NCBI GenBank assembly: GCA_965215045.1
Contig: OZ244031.1
Location: 1,426,001 to 1,490,000, forward strand
Length of the DNA: 64,000 nt
Reading direction: 5' to 3'
Origin: G965215045 sp965215045
GTDB taxonomy: Bacteria > Pseudomonadota > Gammaproteobacteria > JABABF01
Shown: positions 19,106 through 26,825 of the stretch, in pieces
Numbering within the stretch: the stretch's first letter is position 1
Layout: each line of letters opens with the position of its first letter
Made by a program: the position numbers and the translations under genes
Notes under the pieces: generated by a model
Databases searched by the model: none
Seen by the model: only the letters and a program-made list of their open reading frames with translations
What the model was told of the DNA's origin: nothing

Positions 19106-20132
19106 GTCCGTAAACCCTGGGGATGGTGTAGCGGTCGATCAGCGGCGCGCAAAAATTCATCAGCAGCACGCAGAAGGCGATGGCGTCCGGGTAGTTGCTC
19201 CAGCCGCGCATCACGAACAGCAGGATGCCGGCGCCGATGCCGAACACCAGGCGTCCGGGCTTGCTGGTTGCCGAACTGACCGGGTCGGTGAGAATGAAAA
19301 AAGCACCCAGCATCGTCGCCCCGGAGAACAGGTGAAACAGCGGCGAGCCCAGGCTGTTGGAGGCACCGCCGGCGTAAAACAGCACGGAGAGCAGCAGCAG
19401 GGTACCCAGCATGCCCGCCGGTGCATGCCAGCTGAAAATGCCGCGGTAGAGCAGGTACAGGCCGCCCAGCAGGAAGGCGGCGTTGATCCATTCCCAGCCC
19501 AGGCCGCCCCAGGTGCCGAATTGCGGGTAGGCCGCCCACAGTTCGACGTTGGTCATCCCGTCATCGTTGGCGAACAGGTCCAGGGGGGTCGCCATGGTGA
19601 AGCCGTCCAGGGCCGCTGCGTTGCCCAACTTGAATTGCAGTGCCGGCAATGGCCCGGGCGGGACGTATTCCGGCGTCACCCCGCGCGGTGCTCCCCACGT
19701 GGTCATCTCCACCGGGAAGGAAATCAGCAACACGACGTAGCCGACCATCGCCGGGTTGAAGGGGTTGTAGCCCAGGCCGCCGTAGACATGCTTGCCCAGC
19801 AGTACCGCGCACAGCGTGCCGCTGACCGGGATCCACCACGGGCAGTCGGGTGGCAGTGCCACGCCCAGCAACACGGCGGTGACCAGGATGCTGCAGTCGC
19901 GCAGGTAAAAACCCAGTGGGCGCCCGCGCAGGCGGAGAGCGGCGATTTCGCCCAGCACGGCACTGAGGGTGCACAGCAGCAGGTTGTACAGGATGCCGGG
20001 GCCGAAGAACCAGGCCAGCACCAGGGTGCCCGGGACGGCGGCGAATAATACCTGGCGCATCACGCCCGCCGTATCCGCCTTGTCGTGCGTGTACGGGGAG
20101 GTCGACAGGGGCTGTGCGAACGGGTTATTCAT
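19095..20132 (-). CDS. rnfD: Rnf complex subunit RnfD
   Basis: 345 residues with about nine TM helices, homologous to NqrB. The covalent flavin site is seen as LFSGATMLGAFF (SGAT motif). SPYTHDKADTAGVMRQVL near the N-terminus and YNPFNPAMVGYVVLLISFP are also typical. The ATG at 20132 overlaps the rnfC stop by 8 bases (ATGAATAA), which decides the start. In the complex RnfD passes electrons through flavin and takes part in ion translocation. Confidence 0.96.
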   Translation of the reverse strand: MNNPFAQPLSTSPYTHDKADTAGVMRQVLFAAVPGTLVLAWFFGPGILYNLLLCTLSAVLGEIAALRLRGRPLGFYLRDCSILVTAVLLGVALPPDCPWWIPVSGTLCAVLLGKHVYGGLGYNPFNPAMVGYVVLLISFPVEMTTWGAPRGVTPEYVPPGPLPALQFKLGNAAALDGFTMATPLDLFANDDGMTNVELWAAYPQFGTWGGLGWEWINAAFLLGGLYLLYRGIFSWHAPAGMLGTLLLLSVLFYAGGASNSLGSPLFHLFSGATMLGAFFILTDPVSSATSKPGRLVFGIGAGILLFVMRGWSNYPDAIAFCVLLMNFCAPLIDRYTIPRVYGHEH

Positions 20133-21669
20133 CCGTTTCGGGTTCATCTTCCCGGGTGCGCACCCGTTCCAGGGCCTCCTGGATGGCATCTGCCTCTGCC
20201 TTGGATTGTGCCTGTGCCCGCCTGGCCCGGCGTGCGGCCTCCTGTTCGCGCCGCTCCCGCGCAAGGCGCTGTTCGCGGAATTCAAAACGCTGCTTGGCGA
20301 TCTCGGCCTGTGCCCGCTCGGTGTTCTGCCGGTTGATCTCCCCCTTGGCGGAACGGTAGTACTGCACCAGCGGAATATGGCTGGGGCAGACCCAGGCGCA
20401 GGCCCCGCATTCGATGCAGTCGAACAGGTGATGTTCTTCCAGCTGTTCGTGGTCACCCGCCTGGGCGTACCAGTACAGCTGCTGGGGCAGCAGTTTTGCC
20501 GGGCAGACCTCGTCACACATCCCGCAGCGGATGCAGGGCTGGGCGGGTGGCGGCGGCGGGACTTCCCGCACGGTGGCGGCGAGCAGGCAGTTGGTGCTTT
20601 TCACCACGGGTGTCTCCAGGGAGGGCAGGGCGAAGCCCATCATTGGCCCGCCCATGATCAGCTGTGAGAGCTGTTCTTCCTGCAAACCGCTCTGCTGCAG
20701 CAGGTGCGAGGCCGGTGTGCCGAGCAGTGCCTCGTAATTCTGCGGGCGGCGCACGGCACCGCCGGTGACGGTGGTGACGCGGTGGATCAGCGGCTCGCCC
20801 TTCTCCAGTGCGCGGTGGATGCTCGCCGCGGTGGCGACGTTCTGGCACACCACGCCGACATCGGCGGGCAACTGGCCGCTGGGCACCTCGCGTCCCAGCA
20901 GCATCTGCACCAACTGGCGCTCGCCGCCGGAGGGGTAGTGCGTCGGCGTGGGCATGACTTTGAAACCGCTGCCCTGTGCCGCCGCCTGCAGTGCGGCGAT
21001 CGCCTCCGGTTTATTGTCTTCGACTGCCAGCAGCACTTCCCTGGGTTCCAGCAGGTGGGCGATGATCTGCGTGCCGGCGATGATTTCGTCTGCGCGCTCG
21101 CGCATGAGCACGTCATCGGCGGTGATGTACGGCTCGCACTCCACGCCGTTGAGGATCAGGGTGTGAATCGTTCTCTGTGCGCCCGGGTCCAGCTTGACCG
21201 CGGTCGGAAAACTGGCACCGCCCAGGCCGGTGATGCCGGCGTCCCGGATATGCTCCAGCACCTCCGCGGGCGGCAGTTCCTGCCAGCGCCCGGGAATCTC
21301 GCGCTCCACCCATTGTTCGGCACCGTCGGGTGCGATGATCATGCACGGTGCCAACAACCCCGAGGGGTGCGGCACCGGACGCTCTTCGATCGTCAGCACT
21401 TTGCCGGAACTCGGTGCGTGCACGGAGGCGCTGATGTGGACGGAACTGCGGGCAATGGGCTGTCCCTTGAGCACCTTGTCACCGGGACGCAGCAGGGGCT
21501 CGGCGGGTTGCCCCGCATGCTGGGTGAGCGGCAGCACCAGGTGCTGGGGCAGGCCCGCCGGCACGATGCCGGCGGACTGGGAGTGCCGCTTGTGTCCCGT
21601 CAATACCAGGCCCGGCGGGAGACTGCCGGGAACGCGCGTCTTGTGGGATACGGAGCGGTTGCCGTACAT
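20125..21669 (-). CDS. rnfC: Rnf complex subunit RnfC (NADH-binding, iron-sulfur)
   Basis: 514 residues; cytoplasmic peripheral subunit homologous to the NADH/FMN-binding part of complex I. GLGGASFPTAVKL and the NGVECEPYITADD segment identify the RnfC core. Two 4Fe-4S motifs follow: CIRCGMCDEVCP and CIECGACAWVCP. The last ~60 residues are highly charged and probably a coiled coil (ERAQAEIAKQRFEFREQRLA), as in other gammaproteobacterial RnfC proteins, although E. coli RsxC is longer. The ATG shares one base with the rnfB stop (TGATG). Confidence 0.96.
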   Translation of the reverse strand: MYGNRSVSHKTRVPGSLPPGLVLTGHKRHSQSAGIVPAGLPQHLVLPLTQHAGQPAEPLLRPGDKVLKGQPIARSSVHISASVHAPSSGKVLTIEERPVPHPSGLLAPCMIIAPDGAEQWVEREIPGRWQELPPAEVLEHIRDAGITGLGGASFPTAVKLDPGAQRTIHTLILNGVECEPYITADDVLMRERADEIIAGTQIIAHLLEPREVLLAVEDNKPEAIAALQAAAQGSGFKVMPTPTHYPSGGERQLVQMLLGREVPSGQLPADVGVVCQNVATAASIHRALEKGEPLIHRVTTVTGGAVRRPQNYEALLGTPASHLLQQSGLQEEQLSQLIMGGPMMGFALPSLETPVVKSTNCLLAATVREVPPPPPAQPCIRCGMCDEVCPAKLLPQQLYWYAQAGDHEQLEEHHLFDCIECGACAWVCPSHIPLVQYYRSAKGEINRQNTERAQAEIAKQRFEFREQRLARERREQEAARRARRAQAQSKAEADAIQEALERVRTREDEPETDE

Positions 21670-22283
21670 CAGCGGCTCCCGTGTGCAGGCGGGGCGTCGG
21701 TGGCGATCAGGGCACCGGGTGCCGGCGCCGCGGGTTTTTCCCAGGTCCAGCTGCGGATATCAATTTCGATGGGATGCATTTCGATGCAGTCCACCGGGCA
21801 GGGTTCCACGCACAGGTCGCAGCCGGTGCACTCTTCGACAATCACCGTGTGCATGAGCTTGGCCGCCCCGATGATGGCGTCCACCGGGCAGGCCTGGATG
21901 CACTTGGTGCAGCCGATGCAGTCCTCCTCGCGAATCCACGCCACCTCCTTGGGTTTTTCCTCCCCGTGCTCGGCATCCAGCGGCAGGGGTTCCACATCGA
22001 GCAGGTCGGCCAGTGCCACGATACCCGCTTCCCCGCCCGGCGGGCAGCGATTGATCTGCGCAGCTCCCTGGGCGATGGCCTCGGCGTACGGACGGCAACC
22101 GGGGTAGCCGCACTGTCCGCACTGGGTCTGCGGCAGGATGGCATTGATCTTGTCGACCAGGGGGCTGCCCTTGGGACGGAAGCGCACGGCGGCAAAGCCC
22201 AGCAGGGCACCGAAGCCTGCGCCCAGCAACACCAGCGTGCAGACTGCGGCGAGCAGGGGATGGTTTGCGAGAAACCCGTACAT
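21669..22283 (-). CDS. rnfB: Rnf complex subunit RnfB (ferredoxin-like)
   Basis: 204 residues. An N-terminal TM helix (about 9-30) anchors a cytoplasmic electron-entry domain. The four-cysteine motif of the first cluster is seen in QTQCGQCGYPGCRPYAEAI. Two 4Fe-4S ferredoxin motifs follow (CIGCTKCIQACP and CTGCDLCVEPCP). RnfB accepts electrons from ferredoxin. The C-terminal tail is Ala/Pro-rich. ATG at 22283, 14 bases after rnfA. Confidence 0.96.
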   Translation of the reverse strand: MYGFLANHPLLAAVCTLVLLGAGFGALLGFAAVRFRPKGSPLVDKINAILPQTQCGQCGYPGCRPYAEAIAQGAAQINRCPPGGEAGIVALADLLDVEPLPLDAEHGEEKPKEVAWIREEDCIGCTKCIQACPVDAIIGAAKLMHTVIVEECTGCDLCVEPCPVDCIEMHPIEIDIRSWTWEKPAAPAPGALIATDAPPAHGSR

Positions 22284-22297
22284 CGTCGGCGGCCCTT

Positions 22298-22876
22298 TCA
22301 GCCCAGCCCGACAAAACCCATGAAGGCCAGCGAGGCGAGACCGGCGGTGACCATGGCGGCGGCGGGCCCCTGGAAGGGTGTCGGCACATCTGCCGCCGCC
22401 AGCCGCTCGCGCATCGCCGTGAAGCAGATCAGCACCAGGGAGAAGCCGGCCGCGGCACCGAAGCCGTAGAGTGCCGATTCCACGAAATTGTGACTCTTGT
22501 TGACGTTGAGCAGGGCGACGCCCAGCACCGCGCAATTGGTGGTGATCAGGGGCAGGAAGATGCCCAGGATGCGGTGCAGCAGCGGGCTGGTCTTGCGCAC
22601 CAGCATCTCGGTGAACTGCACCACGGCGGCGATGACCAGGATAAAACTGATCAGTCGCAGGTATTCCAGTCCCATGGGTTGCAGCAGCCAGCGGAAGATC
22701 AGGTAGCTGCAGATCGAGGCCAGGGTCAGCACGAAGGTAGTGGCCGCCGCCATGCCCATGGCACTTTCCAGCTTGGTCGATACCCCCATGAACGGGCACA
22801 GTCCCAGGAACTGCACCAGGACAAAATTATTGACCAGCACGGCACTGAGCAACAGGAGAGAATATTCGGCGATCAT
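22298..22876 (-). CDS. rnfA: Rnf complex subunit RnfA
   Basis: 192 residues, six TM helices. NNFVLVQFLGLCPFMGVSTKLESAMGMA and LPLITTNCAVLGVALL are family-diagnostic; the conserved cysteines in these two loops help bind the membrane-embedded iron-sulfur centre shared with RnfE. First gene of rnfABCDGE, which couples ferredoxin and NAD redox to an ion gradient and in E. coli (Rsx) also keeps SoxR reduced. Divergent from the LLM oxidoreductase gene across a 239-base gap. Confidence 0.96.
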   Translation of the reverse strand: MIAEYSLLLLSAVLVNNFVLVQFLGLCPFMGVSTKLESAMGMAAATTFVLTLASICSYLIFRWLLQPMGLEYLRLISFILVIAAVVQFTEMLVRKTSPLLHRILGIFLPLITTNCAVLGVALLNVNKSHNFVESALYGFGAAAGFSLVLICFTAMRERLAAADVPTPFQGPAAAMVTAGLASLAFMGFVGLG

Positions 22877-22933
22877 CGGGCCTGGGAAGAAGGCGGGTGG
22901 GCGGCGTCAAAATGCGCGGCGCGCTATTTTACT

Positions 22934-22948
22934 GCACCGCAGCGGTGC
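22934..22948. promoter_or_regulatory. Perfect palindrome in the rnfA/LLM divergent promoter region
   Basis: GCACCGCAGCGGTGC is a perfect 7+1+7 palindrome, 58 bases before rnfA and 167 before the LLM gene. On the minus strand TAAAAT (22931-22926) lies just downstream of it and could be the rnfA -10 box, although no -35 is seen. A repressor or activator site is possible. Confidence 0.3.
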
Positions 22949-23115
22949 GCCTTATGCAGTTCGTGGTGGTTGCTTATGCATTTTTCTTTCACCGCCGTCG
23001 CCGCAGACGCCCGCTACCCGGCTGCCGGACTGGTGCGAAGTTTGTGTTTAGGGCGGTGTGCTGCTAGATTGAGCGGCACTTTTTTATACAGAGAACCTGC
23101 AAAGGAGACCCGACA

Positions 23116-23988
23116 ATGCGTTTTGCCTATACAGAGAGCATGTGCGACCCGCTTCAGTACGCCCCCCTGGCGCGGGAGGCGGAGGCATGCGGTTTCGAGA
23201 CCTTCCTGGTGCCGGACAGCATCTGCTACCCGGAAGTGTCCGACAGCAAGTATCCCTACACGGTCGATGGCGGTCGCGAATTCCTGGAGGACAAGCCCTT
23301 TCTCGACCCGTTCGTGCAGATTGCCGCCATGGCCCAGGTCACCAGCAAGCTCGAGTTCCTGACCTTCGTGCTGAAGACGCCGATTCGTCATCCGGTGCTG
23401 CTGGCCAAGCAGGTTGCCTCCCTGTCGGTGATATCGCAGAACCGTTTCCTGCTGGGCATGGGACTGAGCCCCTGGCCCGACGACTACGAGGTGTGTGGCG
23501 AGCGCTGGGAGGGTCGGCGCGAACGTTTTGATGAAATGATCCAGATCATGGCGGAACTGCTCAAGGGCGATTACTACGGTATCGACAGCGAGTTTTACAA
23601 GATTCCGCGCATCAAGATCTGTCCCGTGCCAGACCGGATGACGCCGTTCTACATCGGCGGGCACGCCGACAGTGCCCTGCAGCGTGCCGCGCGTCTGGCC
23701 GACGGCTGGGTGCACGCCGGCTCCGGCGGCAGGGATGACTTGGAAGACCTGCGCAAGATGGTCGCCCGCCTGCTGGAACTGCGCGCCGAGTACGGACGGG
23801 ACGGGGAATTTCGCATTCTCGCGGTGAGCGGGCACGCCTACACGGAGGAGGGCCTGAAAATGCTGGAGGACATGGGCGTCACGGATGTCGGCATCGCCTT
23901 TCGCGACTTTTATCGCGAGGCCGACACCCAGTCCCTGGAGCAGAAAATTGAATTGATGCAGAACTACGCGAAGCAGTTCATCGGCTGA
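23116..23988 (+). CDS. LLM class flavin/F420-dependent oxidoreductase
   Basis: 290 residues forming the luciferase-like TIM barrel: AREAEACGFETFLVPDS, LEFLTFVLKTPIRHPVLLAKQVASL and NRFLLGMGLSPWPDDYEVCG, then PFYIGGHADSALQRAARLADGWV. This pattern resembles the F420-type LLM subfamilies (TIGR03619-like), but FMN use cannot be excluded. AAAGGAG lies about 9 bases before the ATG. The gene stands alone, ending within a base of a triplicated terminator block. The substrate is unknown. Confidence 0.85.
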   Translation: MRFAYTESMCDPLQYAPLAREAEACGFETFLVPDSICYPEVSDSKYPYTVDGGREFLEDKPFLDPFVQIAAMAQVTSKLEFLTFVLKTPIRHPVLLAKQVASLSVISQNRFLLGMGLSPWPDDYEVCGERWEGRRERFDEMIQIMAELLKGDYYGIDSEFYKIPRIKICPVPDRMTPFYIGGHADSALQRAARLADGWVHAGSGGRDDLEDLRKMVARLLELRAEYGRDGEFRILAVSGHAYTEEGLKMLEDMGVTDVGIAFRDFYREADTQSLEQKIELMQNYAKQFIG

Positions 23989-23992
23989 TTTT

Positions 23993-24017
23993 GCCGGTGC
24001 TTGCGCGCCGGCTTTTT
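23993..24017 (+). terminator. Intrinsic terminator of the LLM oxidoreductase gene (copy 1)
   Basis: An 8-bp stem GCCGGTGC/GCGCCGGC (one G-T pair), loop TTGC and a run of five T. It starts 4 bases after the LLM stop codon. The strand-specific T-run makes it a plus-strand terminator. Confidence 0.75.
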
Positions 24018-24117
24018 GTTACACGGGCTTGCGTTGCGGTTTGCGCTGTCGCCGCACACCGCTTGGCCTGCGTTTCTTGCGCTTGGCCCTGGGGTGCGAG
24101 CGATCGTAGTATCTTTT

Positions 24118-24142
24118 GCCGGTGCTTGCGCGCCGGCTTTTT
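24118..24142 (+). terminator. Intrinsic terminator, duplicated copy 2
   Basis: Identical hairpin and T-run to copy 1, moved by exactly 125 bases as part of the tandem repeat. It gives the LLM gene a back-up stop signal. Confidence 0.65.
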
Positions 24143-24242
24143 GTTACACGGGCTTGCGTTGCGGTTTGCGCTGTCGCCGCACACCGCTTGGCCTGCGTTT
24201 CTTGCGCTTGGCCCTGGGGTGCGAGCGATCGTAGTATCTTTT

Positions 24243-24267
24243 GCCGGTGCTTGCGCGCCGGCTTTTT
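24243..24267 (+). terminator. Intrinsic terminator, duplicated copy 3
   Basis: Third identical hairpin and T-run, one base from the complement of the xerC stop codon. It would block plus-strand read-through into the xerC antisense strand. Confidence 0.65.
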
Positions 24268-24268
24268 G

Positions 24269-25231
24269 TTACACGGGCTTGCGTTGCGGTTTGCGCTGTC
24301 GCCGCACACCGCTTGGCCTGCGTTTCTTGCGCTTGGCCCTGGGGTGCGAGCGATCGTAGCTCTGCGCCAGGTGCTGGAAGTCCAGGTGCGTGTAAATCTG
24401 TGTCGAGGAGATATCGCTGTGGCCCAGCATTTCCTGCACCATGCGCAGGTCGCCACTGGATTCCAGCAGGTGCGTGGCACAGGAGTGGCGCAGCGCATGC
24501 GGGTGCACGCGCTGCGGCAGGCCGTGCTTGCGCCCGTGCAGGGCCAGGCGTTCCTGCACGGTGCGCGGATGAATGCGCTGCCCGCGGCTGCTGAGAAACA
24601 GGGCCTGCTCCCCCGGGTTCGGACCCAGTTCCTGCCGCTGCTGCAGCCAGGTGCCCAGGGCGCGGCGCGCGGCGGTACCGACCGGCACGATGCGGGTTTT
24701 TTCCCCCTTGCCGGTGACCGTGACCAGGCTGCGGTCCGCGTTGAGATGTTCCAGGTCCAGGCGCACCAGTTCGGCCAGGCGCAGGCCGGAGGAGTAAAAC
24801 AGTTCCATGATCGCCCGGTCGCGCCCATCCAGACGTCCCGGCTCCGGCGTCCGTGCATCGAGAAAATGCTGGGCCTGGTCGGTGTCCAGGGTGTGCGGCA
24901 GACGTTTGGGAGACCGGGGAGGGCGCACTTCCTGCACCGGGTTTTCCCGCACCCGGTCGCTTTGCATGAGCCAGGCATACAGGCTGCGTACCGCGGATAG
25001 GCAGCGGCGAATGCTGCTGGAAGCGGCACCCTTGCGGTGCAGGGTGGCACTGAAAAAGCGCAGTTCCTCGTGCCGGACGGTGCCCAGGTCGGTCAACTCG
25101 CGCGCGGTGCAGAAATCGCTGAACTTGCGGAGGTCGCGGCGGTAAGCCGCCACAGTATGTGGCGACAAGCGGCGCACTTGGCACAGCCAGCTGAGAAATT
25201 CTTCCGCGGCGGCAGCGGGCGGGATTTTCAT
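24269..25231 (-). CDS. xerC: Site-specific tyrosine recombinase XerC
   Basis: 320 residues. XerC with XerD resolves chromosome dimers at dif. The N-terminal SAM-like domain (FLSWLCQVRRLSPHTVAAYRRDL) precedes the catalytic domain with SGLRLAEL (Arg), the HALRHSCATHLL box (His-x-x-Arg), LGHSDISSTQIYTH (His and nucleophilic Tyr). The position after dapF-DUF484 is the classic xerC locus. XerC proteins usually end soon after the HPRAKRK segment; here about 18 more basic residues (KRRPSGVRRQRKPQRKPV) are encoded within the 125-bp repeat. The ATG at 25231 was picked by homology. Confidence 0.95.
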   Translation of the reverse strand: MKIPPAAAAEEFLSWLCQVRRLSPHTVAAYRRDLRKFSDFCTARELTDLGTVRHEELRFFSATLHRKGAASSSIRRCLSAVRSLYAWLMQSDRVRENPVQEVRPPRSPKRLPHTLDTDQAQHFLDARTPEPGRLDGRDRAIMELFYSSGLRLAELVRLDLEHLNADRSLVTVTGKGEKTRIVPVGTAARRALGTWLQQRQELGPNPGEQALFLSSRGQRIHPRTVQERLALHGRKHGLPQRVHPHALRHSCATHLLESSGDLRMVQEMLGHSDISSTQIYTHLDFQHLAQSYDRSHPRAKRKKRRPSGVRRQRKPQRKPV

Positions 25232-25260
25232 CGCAACGGGCTCTTGCGTTTGCGCCGTCC

Positions 25261-25965
25261 TTATTCGAACGCCGGTTCGGGTTGAAAGTAACGGGGCACG
25301 ATGCGGCACAGTGCCTCGACCACGTAGGAGATAAAGATGGTGCCCATGCCGCTGCGATAGTATTCCGGGTCGTAGCTGCCGATGGCCAGCACGCCGATCG
25401 GGCCGACATGCACCAGCGGGGCGGCGACGGCGGAGCCGACTTCGCGATTGGCCGGGAACAGGAATTCCAGTTCCTCGTCACGCAGGATGCCGCAGGTGGG
25501 CTGGTTGGTTTTCAGAATACCCGGGATGTTTTCCTGTGCCTCGTGCAGGGGCACCGTGCGCGCCCGGCTGTCGTAGTCCATTTCGCCGAACAGGATCAGG
25601 CTGCTGGTGTCGGCGTTGAAGTCGTGGCGCATGCTGTCGCGCAGGACGACGATCACATCATCCAGGGTCTGGGTTTCGATCAGGTCCAGCACCAGCCGCC
25701 GCGTCTTGTCGAACAGCTGCTCATTGGCGCGCGCCGTCTCCAGGGCCTCGCCCATTCGCTGGCGCATCTCCAGGTTGCGCTCGCGCAGCACCTGGGCCTG
25801 CTTGTCGACCAGGGACACCACCTTGCCGTCCTGGGGAGACTTGATGCGCAGGGCGGCGAGCAGTTCGATGTGTTCCAGGAAAAAATCGGGATGCCGGCGC
25901 AGGTAATCCGCCACCTGCTCGGGTGCGAGCTGTACCTCTTCCGGTTCATTTTTTTTCCTGTTCAT
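25261..25965 (-). CDS. DUF484 family protein
   Basis: 234 residues. DUF484 is a GAF-like domain protein of unknown function conserved between dapF and xerC in gammaproteobacteria (E. coli yigA position). Seen: VADYLRRHPDFFLEH at the start, a helical linker (VLRERNLEMRQRMGEAL) and a GAF-like core (GSAVAAPLVHVGPIGVLAIGSYDPEYY). The ATG at 25965 overlaps the dapF stop (ATGA). The conserved neighbourhood hints at a link with XerC or cell division, but no role is proven. Confidence 0.92.
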   Translation of the reverse strand: MNRKKNEPEEVQLAPEQVADYLRRHPDFFLEHIELLAALRIKSPQDGKVVSLVDKQAQVLRERNLEMRQRMGEALETARANEQLFDKTRRLVLDLIETQTLDDVIVVLRDSMRHDFNADTSSLILFGEMDYDSRARTVPLHEAQENIPGILKTNQPTCGILRDEELEFLFPANREVGSAVAAPLVHVGPIGVLAIGSYDPEYYRSGMGTIFISYVVEALCRIVPRYFQPEPAFE

Positions 25966-26825
25966 TCCGCCTCCCCCACCGACTCGCCCGCTGAGATACT
26001 GCCGTCGAACACATGCGCCACTTCGCCTTGCAGCAGCATGCATTCCGCCTCGCCGTCCCAGTGTACCACCAGCGTCCCGCCGGGCATGTGCACGGCGACT
26101 TCCGCATCCAGCAGCCCCCAGAGACTGCCGACGGCGACGGCCGCGCAGGCACCGCTGCCGCAGGCCGGGGTCTCCCCGGCGCCGCGTTCAAACACCCGCA
26201 GCGAAATGGCCGCGCGTTCGTGCACCTGCATGCAACCCACGTTGACCCCCTGCGGGAACCGCGGGTCGGCGTTGAATACCATCCCCCACTCACGGACCGG
26301 CACCGCATCGATGTCTTGCACTTCGAGCACGGCATGCGGATTGCCCAGGGAGACGGCACCGAACTCCCGCGACTGCTTATCCAGCGGCATCGCATAGCGC
26401 ACCGCCTGCTCGCCGGCAAACGGGATTTGCGCGGGTTCGAACCGGGGTGCGGGCATCCGCAACTGCGCCCGGTCGGGGCCCAGGCGTCGGACTTCCATGA
26501 TCCCGGCGGCGGTCTCGATGCGCGCCTGGGGGCCGGGCACGATGCCGCGCGTGAGCACCAGGTGCCCCAGGCAGCGGATGCCGTTGCCGCATTGCGCGGT
26601 CTCGCTGCCGTCGGCATTGAACATCAGGCAGTGCAGGTCGGCGTCCGGTCGCCTGGGTGCGTCCATGATCAGCACCTGGTCGCAACCGATGCCGCGCCGG
26701 CGGTCGGCGAGACGGCGCAGCAGTTCGGTCTCCGGGGCAAAGGGCCGGGACAGGGCGTCGATGATCAGGAAATCATTGCCCGCACCGTGCATCTTGCAAA
26801 AGCGCAGCTCTTCTGCAGTGTTCAT
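25962..26825 (-). CDS. dapF: Diaminopimelate epimerase
   Basis: 287 residues. Converts LL- to meso-diaminopimelate for lysine and peptidoglycan. FCKMHGAGNDFLIID marks the N-terminus. The two catalytic cysteines are in CGNGIRC (Cys 79) and ETPACGSGACA. GCDQVLIM and NPHAVLEV are further family blocks. The ATG at 26825 overlaps the lysA stop by 4 bases, which fixes the start. Part of the lptM-lysA-dapF-DUF484-xerC run. Confidence 0.96.
   Translation of the reverse strand: MNTAEELRFCKMHGAGNDFLIIDALSRPFAPETELLRRLADRRRGIGCDQVLIMDAPRRPDADLHCLMFNADGSETAQCGNGIRCLGHLVLTRGIVPGPQARIETAAGIMEVRRLGPDRAQLRMPAPRFEPAQIPFAGEQAVRYAMPLDKQSREFGAVSLGNPHAVLEVQDIDAVPVREWGMVFNADPRFPQGVNVGCMQVHERAAISLRVFERGAGETPACGSGACAAVAVGSLWGLLDAEVAVHMPGGTLVVHWDGEAECMLLQGEVAHVFDGSISAGESVGEAE

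Larger units (their letters stand above)
23989..24359. repeat. Three tandem 125-bp direct repeats at the LLM/xerC convergent junction
   Basis: Copies run 23989-24113, 24114-24238 and 24239-24359 and look identical, except that the third lacks the last four bases. Each copy holds a plus-strand terminator hairpin and, on the minus strand, the final ~31 codons of xerC with its stop. Only the copy next to xerC (the third) is translated. The first copy starts directly at the end of the LLM gene. The unit is not a multiple of three, so read-through frames are meaningless. Simple duplication of the convergent 3' ends explains the array. Confidence 0.9.

Noticed and set aside
23989..24359. CRISPR array
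   Set aside because: The three units are 125 bp, contiguous, without spacers, and contain the end of xerC.
24144..25481. 445-codon minus-strand frames reading through the 125-bp repeats
   Set aside because: They contain xerC out of frame and repeated basic peptides; the xerC frame with its stop at 24269 explains the region.
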